64,000 bases of DNA from Streptococcus sp. 68 (GCF_013277415.1 NZ_VMMX01000012.1:1-64000); one strand, 5' to 3'. Positions 37,239-44,285 are shown, counted from the first letter of the stretch. A program made the numbers and translations. Notes: generated by a model from the letters alone, not told the origin.

Positions 37239-37424
37239 ATGTACGGAGCGAAAATGAGGGAGCTGAGAACGGCTCAAAAGCTGGGTTTGCGTGAGCTTGC
37301 TAAGCGAACCTTGATAGACTACACGACCTTGTCACGGATCGAGAACGACCTGAAGGCAGTGACGCTGTCGCAGGCGGTGGTCATCGCCAAGGCGCTAGGG
37401 TGTAGGGTAGAAGATATGTTGTAG
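37239..37424 (+). CDS. XRE-family HTH protein
   Basis: 61 residues, one HTH domain: KMRELRTAQKLGLRELAKRTLIDYTTLSRIENDLKAVTLSQAVVIAKALGCRVEDML. It has noticeably higher GC and different codon use from its neighbours, suggesting separate acquisition. A ribosome site AAAGGAAAAAG precedes the ATG. The adjacent pair of dyads at 37162-37206 suggests autoregulation. Confidence 0.8.
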   Translation: MYGAKMRELRTAQKLGLRELAKRTLIDYTTLSRIENDLKAVTLSQAVVIAKALGCRVEDML

Positions 37425-37436
37425 GAGGAAGGAAGC

Positions 37437-37619
37437 ATGAAAATTGATGGAATTACAACGATAGACTCAGAAATTTTTTTCGGGGAGTGCTGTATTCAAG
37501 AAGTTCCTGAAGAAATAAAAAAGCTTTTCCCAGAACAGAATCTTATAAAAGTTTCTGAAAAAGGAAAAAGCTATATTTTAAACTCAGACTATATCGTATT
37601 ACTTTTTACGAGTCTGTGA
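37437..37619 (+). CDS. Hypothetical early phage protein
   Basis: 60 residues, MKIDGITTIDSEIFFGECCI..., acidic and beta-like, with a CC pair. GGAGGAAGG precedes the ATG, 12 bases after the HTH gene stop. Its 3' end overlaps the 3' end of the minus-strand gene at 37599-37730 by 21 bases. Not recognised. Confidence 0.6.
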   Translation: MKIDGITTIDSEIFFGECCIQEVPEEIKKLFPEQNLIKVSEKGKSYILNSDYIVLLFTSL

Positions 37620-37730
37620 AAGCGCCGATCCAGCGATAGACTTTGTTCGAGCAGAAGAACGCCCGTCACGAAGAGCTTTGCTTGCCTTGGTGGCGACTTT
37701 AGTAGAGGTCTGCTTAGTATTTTTTACCAT
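37599..37730 (-). CDS. Small basic protein on the opposite strand of the early region
   Basis: 43 residues, MVKNTKQTSTKVATKASKAL..., ending AGSALSQTRKK. It is very rich in Lys/Arg/Ser/Thr/Ala. Proteins ending in a similar SxAGSALSQ pattern are common in bacteria and phages but, as far as I know, have no assigned function. AAGGAG precedes the ATG. It is driven by a consensus promoter at 37816-37844 and runs against the early operon. Confidence 0.75.
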   Translation of the reverse strand: MVKNTKQTSTKVATKASKALRDGRSSARTKSIAGSALSQTRKK

Positions 37731-37815
37731 AAGCAATTCTCCTTTCTTAATTATTTGACTTGCGATTTTCATAAGGAGTTTGAAAGGTCTTATCAAATCG
37801 TTTTAGTCAGGATAT

Positions 37816-37844
37816 ATTATAACTCAAACATTTTTATTTGTCAA
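37816..37844 (-). promoter_or_regulatory. Consensus leftward promoter for the 43-residue gene
   Basis: On the minus strand TTGACA, exactly 17 bases, TATAAT: both hexamers perfect. About 85 bases separate the -10 from the start codon. No operator-like dyad is obvious over it, suggesting constitutive expression in the lysogen. Confidence 0.85.
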
Positions 37845-37901
37845 CATATTGTATAAGAAAGGAACTGATGTGCTTGAAAAACACAACATATGGTATTTTT
37901 G

Positions 37902-38099
37902 ATGTGGGGTAAAATTAAAAAACAATTAAAAATAAAAGGCTGGTCGATGTATCGTTTAGCTAAGGAATCGGATGTCCATCCATCCAATTTTTCTAATCTA
38001 AAGGCTGGAAGATTGAAAGAGATGTCATGGACGAACATGTGCAAAATCGCTGATGCACTGGAAGTCAGCTTGGATGAATTTAGAGAGGAGAGGGAATGA
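37902..38099 (+). CDS. XRE-family HTH protein
   Basis: 65 residues from MWGKIKKQLKIKGWSMYRLA, with an HTH of the Cro/CI type (SMYRLAKESDVHPSNFSNLKAGRLKEMSWTNMCKIADALEVSLDEF). There is no good ribosome site right before this ATG. A 14-codon frame at 37868-37912 with AAAGGAACTG upstream stops inside the HTH start region, so translational coupling through a short leader is plausible. Its stop overlaps the next gene (GAATGAATGA). Confidence 0.75.
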   Translation: MWGKIKKQLKIKGWSMYRLAKESDVHPSNFSNLKAGRLKEMSWTNMCKIADALEVSLDEFREERE

Positions 38100-38971
38100 A
38101 TGAAATATCTTTATCAAACAACCTCAATCAGATTGAACTAGAAATCAATCATCACAAACAAATTGCAGGGCAATCAATTTGGGAAATCGGCAGACGACTC
38201 AATCATGTTAAGGAACACGATTTGACTCATGGTCAGTTTATGGCGTGGCTGAAAAAAGTTGATTTGAATTGGTCGGAAGCAAATCGCATGATGAAGGTTG
38301 CTAAAGAATTACCAAATTACCCAACGTTGGGTAATTTGGGTAGTACAGCCCTTTATCTCATCGCAACACTTCCAGAAGAAGAGAAACAAGCTCAAATTAA
38401 CAGGATTGAGCAAGGTGATAACCCAACAGTCAGAGAGTTGCAAGATTTGAAATTAAAATTTTCTGCAGCTAAAAGAAAAATAATGGAACTGCAAAAGGGG
38501 CAAGAACCAACTAAGGAAATCGTGAAAGAAGTTCCTGTTATGCCAGCAGACTACCAAGAAGCTCTCCAGAATCGTCAAAAACTAGAAGCGCGTGCCAAGT
38601 CTGCAGAGGAAAGGAATGCTTTTCTTGAAGCTCAATTAAAAGACCTCTACTCTCAACGTGCAGAAGTGGATGAAAAATCGAACAAGTACGATGAATTGAC
38701 AAAAGCCATCCAGCTATCCAAAGGGCAGTTGGACGACTACCAGAAAAAAATCGCTTCCTACAAGAATATCCTTAGCCTTATCCAGAAAGGGAATGATTTT
38801 CTTGCCAATATGGGCGGTCTCATCTACGCAGATGAAGAAAAAGTCCTGCATACGGACGGTGTTGCTGGTCAGGAGTTCGATAGTTTCGTCAATCGAGGCA
38901 TCCGATTCTTTACGGATTTACAAGCAATCAGAAATAAAGACAATCAAATCTTAGAGGGAGAAATCTTATGA
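38096..38971 (+). CDS. DUF3102 domain protein with coiled coil
   Basis: 291 residues. The N-terminal domain (about 8-125, IELEINHHKQIAGQSIWEIGRRLNHVKEHDLTHGQFMAWLKKVDLNWSEANRMMKVAKEL) fits DUF3102, common in phage early regions. Residues about 130-235 are a long coiled coil (KLEARAKSAEERNAFLEAQLKDL), and a short C-terminal domain follows. Function is unknown; DNA binding in replication or partition is a fair guess. A 28-bp perfect palindrome lies inside the gene at codons for NYPTLGNLG. Confidence 0.85.
   Translation: MNEISLSNNLNQIELEINHHKQIAGQSIWEIGRRLNHVKEHDLTHGQFMAWLKKVDLNWSEANRMMKVAKELPNYPTLGNLGSTALYLIATLPEEEKQAQINRIEQGDNPTVRELQDLKLKFSAAKRKIMELQKGQEPTKEIVKEVPVMPADYQEALQNRQKLEARAKSAEERNAFLEAQLKDLYSQRAEVDEKSNKYDELTKAIQLSKGQLDDYQKKIASYKNILSLIQKGNDFLANMGGLIYADEEKVLHTDGVAGQEFDSFVNRGIRFFTDLQAIRNKDNQILEGEIL
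38312..38339. repeat. 28-bp perfect palindrome inside the DUF3102 gene
   Basis: The left half is CCAAATTACCCAAC and the right half its exact reverse complement, with no spacer (centre between 38325 and 38326). It encodes part of the PNYPTLGNLG segment. It could be a protein-binding site or, in mRNA, a 12-13-bp hairpin. Confidence 0.85.
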
Positions 38972-39378
38972 CGCATGAAGTAGTTGCAATTCAACCAAGC
39001 GAACTAACCCAAGAAGATATTTTAATTCAGGTTCTACAAACTCAAAAAGAATTAAAGCAAAATCAGGAAGTGTTAGCAGGGGATGTTGATTATTTAAAAA
39101 ATGAGCAGCCTGTTAATCCGTCCATTTGTCTGGAACTTGAAAATTTACGAAGAGTGAAAGTTATCATGGCTCTTGGCGGTAAGGATAGTCAAGCTTATAA
39201 AGACCGTTCTTTTGCCAGCAAAGTCTTTCGTCAGGCTGCTAAAGACTTTAAAGAATTCTTTAGGATTCCACGGTATGACCTGCTGAAGAAAAAAGACGAA
39301 GAGAGGGCTTTTGATTACTGGAAATCATGGGAGCCATCACATAATACCAAGATGGAAATCAAGACCATAAATGGGTAA
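38968..39378 (+). CDS. ORF6C-domain phage protein (antirepressor-like C-terminus)
   Basis: 136 residues. A short N-terminal coiled segment (IQVLQTQKELKQNQEVLAGDVDYLK) is followed by the ORF6C-type domain (LELENLRRVKVIMALGGKDSQAYKDRSFASKVFRQAAKDFKEFFRIPRYDLL). ORF6C domains are usually the C-terminal part of phage antirepressors; here the N-terminal Bro/Rha module is absent. The start overlaps the DUF3102 gene stop by 4 bases (ATGA). Confidence 0.8.
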   Translation: MTHEVVAIQPSELTQEDILIQVLQTQKELKQNQEVLAGDVDYLKNEQPVNPSICLELENLRRVKVIMALGGKDSQAYKDRSFASKVFRQAAKDFKEFFRIPRYDLLKKKDEERAFDYWKSWEPSHNTKMEIKTING

Positions 39379-39411
39379 ATGCTAAGCAATTTAGAGAAGG
39401 AGATAGTAAAG

Positions 39412-39627
39412 ATGCAACCAGGTAAAGGGAGACCAGCAAAAAAGAGTAGCCGTGGAGTTCGCACGGTCGCAATCTCAGATGAACTATTTGAGGATTTATA
39501 TGAGCTAGCTCAAGGAAGCGGAATACCAATCAGTCAAGCGGCGGATTATATCTTTAAAAACGGACTGAAAAACGTCCGCATAGAGACGGAAACAGTCACC
39601 AGAAAACGCTTGGTATTTGAGGATTAG
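39412..39627 (+). CDS. Small ribbon-helix-helix-like protein
   Basis: 71 residues from MQPGKGRPAKKSSRGVRTVA. A basic tail is followed by VRTVAISDELFEDLYELAQGSGIPISQAADYIFKNGLKN, a pattern resembling CopG/Arc DNA-binding proteins (beta strand, two helices). GAAGGAGATAGTAAAG precedes this ATG; an upstream in-frame ATG at 39379 lacks a site. Possibly a phage regulator. Confidence 0.65.
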   Translation: MQPGKGRPAKKSSRGVRTVAISDELFEDLYELAQGSGIPISQAADYIFKNGLKNVRIETETVTRKRLVFED

Positions 39628-39639
39628 GAAGGAGAAATC

Positions 39640-40027
39640 ATGTTAGATTTTAAGAACTTGGAAGCTCAGCTCATCTTTCAAAAATCCAGTTAATGATTAC
39701 ACTTCTGTCAGCAATGATTTTCTCAAAGATTCGAACCTAGAGCCTGCTTCTATCGGTATCTTGATGGTCGTCCTCAGCAATAAAGAAAATTGGCTGGTCT
39801 ATCCAGAAGAAATCGCAAAGCGCTTAGGAGTGAGTCGGGATATGGTAGATAGGCATTTCAAAAAGATAGAGAAGGCAGGTTATCTCAGAACTTTTAAAAA
39901 AAGTCTCGGCAGAGGGCGAGGAGTTCAGACTTTCAGATTCTTCTCAGATACAAAAATAACTGATTTTCAATTTGAGATGATGCAACAGAGTTTAGAGGAG
40001 GCTTTAGAAAAGTTATCCACAGATTAG
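39640..40027 (+). pseudogene. Frameshifted winged-helix replication protein
   Basis: An ATG at 39640 behind AAGGAGAAATC opens MLDFKNLEAQLIFQ and stops after 17 codons. The +1 frame continues without stops as NPVNDYTSVSNDFLKDSNLE..., then a winged-helix region (VVLSNKENWLVYPEEIAKRLGVSRDMVDRHFKKIEKAGYLRTFKK), ending at 40027. Removing one A from the five-A run at 39680-39684 joins them into one 128-codon gene, so a one-base insertion is likely. Programmed frameshifting or an internal start at 39761/39764 are alternatives. It is followed directly by the iterons. Confidence 0.7.
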
Positions 40028-40041
40028 CAGTTACATTTCCT

Positions 40042-40086
40042 TATTTTACAAATCTGTATTTTACAAATCTGTATTTTACAAATCAG
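40042..40086. repeat. Three tandem 15-bp iterons
   Basis: TATTTTACAAATCTG is repeated exactly end to end three times (40042-40056, 40057-40071, 40072-40086; the last copy ends CAG instead of CTG). The repeats follow the replication-type gene. Together with the next array they form a likely origin. Confidence 0.85.
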
Positions 40087-40103
40087 TAAAATAAGGCACT
40101 AAT

Positions 40104-40154
40104 AAGTATTAACTAACAACAAGTATTAAATAACAATAAATATTAAAAGACAAC
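40104..40154. repeat. Three degenerate tandem 17-bp repeats
   Basis: Units AAGTATTAACTAACAAC (40104-40120), AAGTATTAAATAACAAT (40121-40137) and AAATATTAAAAGACAAC (40138-40154), followed by a partial AAGTACTAC. Very AT-rich, directly after the 15-bp array; suggests a DNA-unwinding or initiator-binding region. Confidence 0.8.
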
Positions 40155-40218
40155 AAGTACTACTTCTCTAAATAAATAAAAGAGAGGGTAGAAAAAAATA
40201 AATTCAAAGGAGAAAGAA

Positions 40219-40344
40219 ATGAGACCAAGACGATATCCGTATAGTGGGAAAAGAAAAAAGCCTATCAATTTTCAGATAGACTTAGAAAAATTCAAGCGTC
40301 TTAGCTATGAAGCCATTCATGATACTTCTCAAGTAACTCAATAG
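40219..40344 (+). CDS. Small basic phage protein
   Basis: 41 residues, MRPRRYPYSGKRKKPINFQI..., basic at the N-terminus with an LEKFKRLSYEAIHD helix. AAAGGAGAAAGAA precedes the ATG. Its 3' end overlaps the minus-strand gene at 40301-40492 by 44 bases. Not recognised. Confidence 0.55.
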   Translation: MRPRRYPYSGKRKKPINFQIDLEKFKRLSYEAIHDTSQVTQ

Positions 40345-40492
40345 TAGTTATTGCAGAAGTTAAACTACTGACCATCCCAAGTTGCAATCCGTCGGTATGG
40401 TCAATCTGTTTAGTAGCTTCATTAGCTTTAGCAGCAATATCTTGCATATCTTCAGCTGTTAAAGATTCTCGAAAATCTTTAAAGGATTTCAT
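40301..40492 (-). CDS. Small phage protein on the opposite strand
   Basis: 63 residues, MKSFKDFRESLTAEDMQDIA..., largely helical and acidic. AAGGAGGTGATTTT precedes the ATG. A TATAAT inside an inverted repeat (40508-40525) is placed to drive it. It is the second gene that runs against the early operon. Function not recognised. Confidence 0.7.
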   Translation of the reverse strand: MKSFKDFRESLTAEDMQDIAAKANEATKQIDHTDGLQLGMVSSLTSAITTIELLEKYHEWLHS

Positions 40493-40507
40493 AAAATCAC
40501 CTCCTTT

Positions 40508-40525
40508 CTGCTTATATTATAGCAG
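40508..40525 (-). promoter_or_regulatory. Leftward promoter -10 within an inverted repeat
   Basis: CTGCT-8-AGCAG encloses TATAAT on the minus strand, directly upstream of the gene at 40301-40492. The -35 is weak. The dyad suggests regulation. Confidence 0.55.
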
Positions 40526-40598
40526 AAATGGAGATTAGAGACAGAAAGGAGCAGTAGGAGGATATTTCATCGGTCTTGAGACTGATATAGGAGGTTGA

Positions 40599-40742
40599 AT
40601 GGAAGATAAAATTATTGAACTTGCTGATTACTTCATCAGCGAAAACACAACGTACAGAGAAGCTAAAATAGCGTGTGAGAAGCTATTGAGACAAGTCAGC
40701 CATGAGATTGAACTCAGGGCAATGGAAAGCAAGACTTTTTAA
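40599..40742 (+). CDS. Small acidic phage protein
   Basis: 47 residues, MEDKIIELADYFISENTTYR..., fully helical by appearance. GGAGGTTGA precedes the ATG at 40599. Not recognised. Confidence 0.6.
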   Translation: MEDKIIELADYFISENTTYREAKIACEKLLRQVSHEIELRAMESKTF

Positions 40743-40807
40743 ACAAAAAAGCACCTGACGGTAATCAGGCGCATACTAAAATAATCAAAATCATTATATC
40801 ACAAAAA

Positions 40808-40826
40808 TGCTTGCCCGCATAGTTGA
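40808..40826 (+). repeat. Second copy of the 19-bp repeat TGCTTGCCCGCATAGTTGA
   Basis: Identical to 32783-32801. Here it ends 13 bases before the DUF771 gene start and overlaps the region of its ribosome site (GAGAGGATG follows). Confidence 0.8.
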
Positions 40827-40839
40827 GAGGATGTAAAAA

Positions 40840-41130
40840 ATGGAAGGTATAACGTTACAATTACGATTGGACGGCGAAAGTGCTGAATTGTTCACAAACC
40901 AATTACTGGCCTTTGCTGAAAAGCAAGTCAAGGAGCAGTTAGAGAATGATCGCATGCCAATCAATCAACAGGCTTTGATGAAGAAGTTTGGCTTCACTCA
41001 TGGCTATATTAAGAAGTTAGAACGCAAAGGATTAAGATTTCGTAAGCAAGGGAAAGATATTATGTACGATGTCAATGATGTTTATGAGATTTTGGAATTA
41101 GAGAAAGAAGTACGAAAATTAAGAGCATAA
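40840..41130 (+). CDS. DUF771 family phage protein
   Basis: 96 residues. The C-terminal half INQQALMKKFGFTHGYIKKLERKGLRFRKQGKDIMYDVNDVYEILE fits DUF771, an excisionase-like winged-helix family found in Gram-positive phages. The N-terminal half is acidic and helical. AGAGGATGTAAAAA precedes the ATG. Probably DNA binding; exact role unknown. Confidence 0.8.
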   Translation: MEGITLQLRLDGESAELFTNQLLAFAEKQVKEQLENDRMPINQQALMKKFGFTHGYIKKLERKGLRFRKQGKDIMYDVNDVYEILELEKEVRKLRA

Positions 41131-41140
41131 GGAGATAAAA

Positions 41141-41467
41141 ATGTTTGAACCACCGATTTTAGACCAGTTGATGGGTGTTGGAGCTCTGCTGATTGGATTT
41201 GCAGGGCTTTGCCGTCATATCAAATTGCAAGAGGAGCGTAAGGAAAAAGAAAGACGAGAAGAGCAAGAATTTGCGTCTATGATTATTCAAGGGTACAACC
41301 AAGCATACGAACGTGGTAGAGAGGCACAGCGTCAAGAAATCCGCAAGAATATCCGTCGGGAGTTCAAAGGCTTCACATTTGATAACGAACCGCCTGTAGG
41401 CTTGCGCCCTGAACCGTTAGCTTTGCCAGAACCACGAAGAGCACGCTATGCAAAGCATTTGGGATAG
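41141..41467 (+). CDS. Phage protein with N-terminal membrane helix
   Basis: 108 residues. A short hydrophobic helix (about 10-25, LMGVGALLIGFAGLC) is followed by a long charged helix (KLQEERKEKERREEQEFASMIIQGYNQAYERGREAQRQEIRKNIRRE) and a Pro-rich tail. It begins 10 bases after the DUF771 gene. Function not recognised. Confidence 0.65.
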   Translation: MFEPPILDQLMGVGALLIGFAGLCRHIKLQEERKEKERREEQEFASMIIQGYNQAYERGREAQRQEIRKNIRREFKGFTFDNEPPVGLRPEPLALPEPRRARYAKHLG

Positions 41468-41483
41468 AGCAAAGGAGACGCTA

Positions 41484-41627
41484 ATGACTAGAATTGAACT
41501 TGAAAACCGTGTGTGGCTTTTGGCCAATCATGAAGAAAAAAACGAATTACTGGATCTTGGGCTAACGTCCAAGGCCGGATATGTGAAACGAGTTCTGGAA
41601 CTTGGAAAGGTGTATGCTCATGTTTGA
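41484..41627 (+). CDS. Small phage protein
   Basis: 47 residues, MTRIELENRVWLLANHEEKN..., ending LELGKVYAHV. AAAGGAGACGCTA precedes the ATG. Overlaps the next gene by 8 bases. Not recognised. Confidence 0.6.
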   Translation: MTRIELENRVWLLANHEEKNELLDLGLTSKAGYVKRVLELGKVYAHV

Positions 41628-41736
41628 TTATGACAGAGATATGATTCAACCGCCTGAAGAACATGAAGAGCTTGACCCAAGCCAGTACATCTATGTTGGA
41701 TGTGGGCAGTATCGATACGTGGGTGATGAAATATGA
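41620..41736 (+). CDS. Small acidic phage protein
   Basis: 38 residues, MFDYDRDMIQPPEEHEELDP..., ending QYRYVGDEI. Overlaps the gene before it by 8 bases and the gene after it by 4. Its own ribosome site is GGAAAGG 7 bases away. Not recognised. Confidence 0.5.
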   Translation: MFDYDRDMIQPPEEHEELDPSQYIYVGCGQYRYVGDEI

Positions 41737-41912
41737 TCCAGGAGCTACACGAAGAAATCGACAACTGGCGAGCTGAATATATGCATCTTGGCCGAGAGCT
41801 CGGAGAAATCATCAACGACCAACAGGATATTATTTTGAGATTACAAAACGAAAATAGACACTTAAAACGTGAAAATTGGAATTTGAAGAAGACGAAAGGA
41901 AGAAGAAAATGA
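41733..41912 (+). CDS. Small coiled-coil phage protein
   Basis: 59 residues, MIQELHEEIDNWRAEYMHLG..., almost entirely one predicted coiled coil with a basic end (KRENWNLKKTKGRRK). ATGA overlaps join it to the preceding gene and to recT, so translation is coupled. Confidence 0.6.
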   Translation: MIQELHEEIDNWRAEYMHLGRELGEIINDQQDIILRLQNENRHLKRENWNLKKTKGRRK

Positions 41913-42649
41913 CAAACGAACTAACACAAACAAAAGGCGCATATCTAACAGACTTGCAAAAACTAGACGGAGCAACATTGCGAAATTTTGTTGACCCAAA
42001 ACATCAAGCAAGCCCACAAGAATTACAAACTTTACTGGCTATCGTGAAAAATCGGAATTTAAACCCATTCACAAAAGAAGTTTACTTTATCAAGTACGGA
42101 AACAATCCTGCACAGATTGTTGTCTCAAAGGACGCTTTTATGAAGCGTGCGGAACAAAATCAAAATTATGACGGTTTTGAAAGTGGAATTATCTACGAAG
42201 ATGCAAGTGGAGAGTTAAAAAATAAAAAAGGCGTCATCTTACCTAAAAATTGTACTCTAATCGGTGGTTGGTGTGAGGTTTATCGTAAAGATAGAACTAG
42301 ACCAGTATATCGTGAAGTTGAGTTGTCAGCGTATAACACTGGGAAGAACTGGTGGCAAAAAGCGCCAGGGCAGATGATTGAGAAAGTTGCAATTGTTGCA
42401 GCAGTCCGTGATTCGTTCTCAGAAGATGTGGGAGGACTTTATACAAGTGAGGAAATGGAACAAGCAGCTCCTATCGATGTAACTCCTCAAGAATCTCAAG
42501 AAGAAGTGAGAACGAGGAAAATGGCTCAGATTGAAGAGATGAAGCGAGATCAGGAGAAACATCAAACATCAGCTTATCCAGAAGATGAAATTCCTGATTT
42601 TGAAGACGAACCACTACAAGGTGAACTCTTAGAGGAAATGGAGTACTAA
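41909..42649 (+). CDS. recT: RecT-family single-strand annealing protein
   Basis: 246 residues from MTNELTQTKGAYLTDLQKLD. The RecT/Bet core is seen in NPFTKEVYFIKYGNNPAQIVVSKDAFMKRAEQNQNYDGFESGII and the GGWCEVYRKD...WWQKAPGQMIEKVAIVAAVRDSF stretch, ending in an acidic tail. It anneals complementary single strands for phage recombination. I use the start at 41909, in an ATGA overlap and behind GAAAGGAAGAAG. The DUF1351 gene follows after one base; no classical exonuclease gene is seen between them. Confidence 0.92.
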   Translation: MTNELTQTKGAYLTDLQKLDGATLRNFVDPKHQASPQELQTLLAIVKNRNLNPFTKEVYFIKYGNNPAQIVVSKDAFMKRAEQNQNYDGFESGIIYEDASGELKNKKGVILPKNCTLIGGWCEVYRKDRTRPVYREVELSAYNTGKNWWQKAPGQMIEKVAIVAAVRDSFSEDVGGLYTSEEMEQAAPIDVTPQESQEEVRTRKMAQIEEMKRDQEKHQTSAYPEDEIPDFEDEPLQGELLEEMEY

Positions 42650-42650
42650 C

Positions 42651-43700
42651 ATGCAAGAATTACAAGTTATTGATGATAAGAAAATCAATAAAATTTATGA
42701 AATGATTACAACGGATGAGCTTACTAGAGAGTCTTTTGAAAAAGACCTCATAGAGGCTACTGAAAAGTACAAGGACTATATTCCTACAGCTAGCACTCTC
42801 AAAGACGACAAGGCAAAGCGAGCTGAATTTAATAAGCTAATTGAGTCTAAAAATCGTATCCGTATCGACACTAAAAATTTGCTATCAGAGACGGCTAATA
42901 CATGGGATAGTTATGCAAAGTCAATTATTGAACCATTTGCAACCGTAGTTAGTGAATTTGATAAAGGTATCAAGGAAATTGAAGAACATCACAGACAACT
43001 AAAAATAGATACGGTTAAGAGTTACATAGCCAATAAATCAGCTGAGTACATGCTAGATCCTCGTCTATTTGACGAGAAAGCCCTTGAGTACATCAAGGCA
43101 GGCGATTTCATGGCTGACGGTGTGACACTCAAGAAAGTAACGATGAAGTCGCTTGATGACATGATTACATTTGAGTTTCAGAAACAGCAAGAATTTGAAA
43201 AGGCTAAGTCAGATATTTCAGGGTTATGTGCTGAGTATGGCATAACTGACTCACCTTACATCCGACAGCTGAAAGACTTGACGCTTGCTGAGGTCTTTGA
43301 ACAAATTAAAGCTGATTATGAATTTGAAAAGCAAAAAGAAGAAGTTAGATTGGCTCAAGAGCGAGCTGAACGAGAACGTGAGGAAGTTTTAGCTCAGCAA
43401 CAAGAGCAAGCGCCAAAATCAACGGAGACCGCAAAATTTGACCCAGAGACGGGCGAAATCTTAGACGGTGGGCAATTATCCCAAAATCGACAAGAAGTCG
43501 TCAGAGGGGCTGAAAATGACTTAAAACGATATACCCAAAAAATGACCTTGGAAGTGTATTTCACTGACACGGAAGAAAAAGACTATTTCAAGAATAGCCT
43601 TGCGGATTTGGGATTTGAATACAAGAAAAACTACACTGTTCAAGGTTATCAACGAATTGAACCGTTGACACAGGCAGAATTGGATGAACTGATTAAATAA
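42651..43700 (+). CDS. DUF1351 family phage protein
   Basis: 349 residues, helical and highly charged, with DUF1351 features (LKDDKAKRAEFNKLIESKNRIR...EPFATVVSEFDKGIKEIEEHHRQLK). A coiled coil lies at about 225-265 and a C-terminal domain follows (YTQKMTLEVYFTDTEEKDYFKNSLADLGFEYKK). DUF1351 proteins usually accompany RecT in Gram-positive phages; the function is not established to my knowledge. Confidence 0.85.
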   Translation: MQELQVIDDKKINKIYEMITTDELTRESFEKDLIEATEKYKDYIPTASTLKDDKAKRAEFNKLIESKNRIRIDTKNLLSETANTWDSYAKSIIEPFATVVSEFDKGIKEIEEHHRQLKIDTVKSYIANKSAEYMLDPRLFDEKALEYIKAGDFMADGVTLKKVTMKSLDDMITFEFQKQQEFEKAKSDISGLCAEYGITDSPYIRQLKDLTLAEVFEQIKADYEFEKQKEEVRLAQERAEREREEVLAQQQEQAPKSTETAKFDPETGEILDGGQLSQNRQEVVRGAENDLKRYTQKMTLEVYFTDTEEKDYFKNSLADLGFEYKKNYTVQGYQRIEPLTQAELDELIK

Positions 43701-43856
43701 AACAACGTGCCGTGAACCACGAAAAAAGCGAACTAGAAAATGCGTCAGTAAAGGTTATGTGACCTTGGACGAATGACGCAAAGAATTTCACTCACGCTTG
43801 CTTTGCTCACAATTTGGCAGGCGTGGGATTTTGGTAGGAAGTATGAACAAAAAGAC

Positions 43857-44285
43857 ATGAAAGAACGATTGATTTTAGAGATAGAACCTAAACCACAATC
43901 CAGACCAAGATTTGCAAAACGTGGGAATTTTGTTAAAGCATACGAAGAACAGGATATGAAAATCTGGCGTGATCATTGCCAGTTATTGATTGCTAAACAG
44001 TACGCTGGTAAGTCTATGCTTGAGGGTGCGCTGAAGGCACGACTTAGATTTTACATCAAGCCTCCTCAGTATATCTCAAAGGTCAAGAAGAACCAACAGG
44101 CCCTCCTGGATGAAATCATTCTAGTAGGCAAAAAGCCTGACATAGATAACTACGAAAAAGCGCTATATGACAGCATGTCAGGGATTGTCTTCCAGGACGA
44201 CGGTCAGATAGCTCTGCATGATGTAGGCAAGTTTTACAGCCTGAATCCGAGAATTGAAGTAGAAATTGAGGAGGTGGAAGGATGA
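43857..44285 (+). CDS. rusA: RusA-family Holliday junction resolvase
   Basis: 142 residues from MKERLILEIEPKPQSRPRFA. RusA features are PKPQSRPRFAKRG and the acidic catalytic cluster GKKPDIDNYEKALYDSMSGIVFQDDGQI (DxDN...DD). It resolves branched DNA intermediates. An open frame continues upstream to 43773 with a hydrophobic segment, but has no ribosome site; neither start has an ideal one, so the start is uncertain. It overlaps the next gene by 4 bases. Confidence 0.88.
   Translation: MKERLILEIEPKPQSRPRFAKRGNFVKAYEEQDMKIWRDHCQLLIAKQYAGKSMLEGALKARLRFYIKPPQYISKVKKNQQALLDEIILVGKKPDIDNYEKALYDSMSGIVFQDDGQIALHDVGKFYSLNPRIEVEIEEVEG

Noticed and set aside
39725..39750. Reverse-strand GGTTCGAATC resembling a T-arm
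   Set aside because: It lies within the coding frame of the winged-helix gene and lacks flanking complementary stems.
40042..40154. CRISPR array
   Set aside because: The repeats are directly tandem with no spacers and no cas genes are present.
40743..40775. Hairpin GC-CTGA/TCAG-GC after the 47-residue gene as a terminator
   Set aside because: The T run is only on the minus-strand side and no minus-strand gene lies upstream of it, so its role is unclear.
43773..43856. N-terminal hydrophobic extension of the RusA protein
   Set aside because: No ribosome site at 43773, and RusA proteins normally begin near the PKPQSRPR motif; kept only as an alternative start.
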